Below are positions 63,507-64,000 of a stretch of DNA of 64,000 nucleotides, in pieces. Numbering within the stretch: position 1 is the first letter of the stretch; the number at the start of each line of letters is the position of its first letter. The translations under genes were made by a program, and so were the position numbers. Source of the DNA: Nemopilema nomurai (Eukaryota > Cnidaria > Scyphozoa > Rhizostomeae > Rhizostomatidae); contig ML133461.1 of the NCBI GenBank assembly GCA_003864495.1, forward strand, positions 744,001-808,000. Reading direction: 5' to 3'. Below the pieces are notes generated by a model that searched no databases, was not told the origin of the DNA, and saw nothing but the letters and a program-made list of their open reading frames with translations.

Positions 63507-64000
63507 CTGCAATTCGATAATGATAATGAAGGTGGCATGTAACTATAGTAAATTTTTTTTTCATTTTCAATGCCTGAAATATTGGGCTCAACACCCCTGC
63601 AAAAGTCAGGGAATCAAACAAATATAATCATTAGCATAATCATCAACATAATCATTAACATAATCATCAACATAATCATCAAGATAATCATCAACCTATA
63701 AGTACATTTCGTATCTCAGGAAGCCTACTTCGTTGAATTCATTCATTAAGTGTTACTCATCAGGAGGCACTATTCAAAACCTATACACGAAGGAGCACTT
63801 GAAAGCTGAACGGAAAGGAGGGTAAAATACTCATCCATTTTCCTCAAAAGAATTTCCGTGTGCGAAAGGCAATCAGTTCCCATCAAAAGTCTAACCAAGC
63901 TCGCACTCGTGCAGAATTATATTCAAAAGTCATTCTCCTACACAACTTTGAATTCTCAGATGATGGCTATTTAGACAGTGATCGTAGTGACGGAACGCAA
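63507..64000. other. intron or upstream sequence of the minus-strand paralogue
   Basis: No exon of the module family was found here. Six 12-bp ATAATCATCAAC-like units lie at 63624-63695. The stretch is most likely the intron upstream of the 63506 exon. Confidence 0.5.
63624..63695. repeat. 12-bp tandem repeat x6
   Basis: Six units of ATAATCATCAAC with one- or two-base changes, in the presumed intron of the minus-strand paralogue. Confidence 0.85.

Noticed and set aside
1..64000. CRISPR arrays, operons or prokaryotic signals
   Set aside because: The sequence has a clear spliced animal-gene structure; the tandem repeats seen have no spacer pattern.

Overview
The window looks like nuclear DNA of an invertebrate animal, most likely a cnidarian (probably an anthozoan). 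This is inferred from AT-rich sequence, many GT-AG introns, a full-length ZRANB3-type helicase-nuclease, an orphan nicotinic-like Cys-loop receptor and a secreted repeat family with no obvious vertebrate counterpart. No bacterial, viral or organellar genes were seen. Exons below were built by hand from splice sites, reading phase and protein similarity; no transcript or database was consulted.

Layout. (1) 1106-5117, minus: a small multi-exon gene I do not recognise by name. It shares a 275-bp head-to-head promoter with the next gene. That promoter holds a perfect RFX X-box (5227-5240), so the minus-strand gene may be ciliary. (2) 5393-23295, plus: a ZRANB3 orthologue in 21 exons. Their lengths sum to an exact 1,772-codon frame: SNF2 helicase, PIP-like motif, NZF zinc finger, HNH nuclease and a long C-terminal tail. 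(3) 25195-33789, plus: a nicotinic-receptor-like subunit of about 493 residues in nine exons. (4) 33790-44794: about 11 kb with no gene I can support, holding a minisatellite, a hAT-like MITE and a possible exon relic. (5) 44795-58258, plus: a secreted protein of 843 residues in nine exons, with a coiled coil and four tandem copies of a roughly 180-residue, four-cysteine, LamG-like beta-sandwich module. (6) 62368-63506, minus: the last two exons of a convergent paralogue, whose 5' part is not found in the window.

Mobile and repeat DNA sits mostly in introns: two copies of a fold-back element (ZRANB3 intron 13 and the secreted-protein gene), two hAT-like MITEs with near-matching 8-bp target duplications, and a 0.53-kb element with 52-bp inverted ends next to the HNH exon of ZRANB3.

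The genes do not form an operon-like pathway. ZRANB3 is a replication-stress enzyme, the receptor is a membrane ion channel, and the repeat proteins are extracellular. The repeat family, with two intact convergent genes and two possible antisense relics nearby, is the most interesting candidate for something undescribed.
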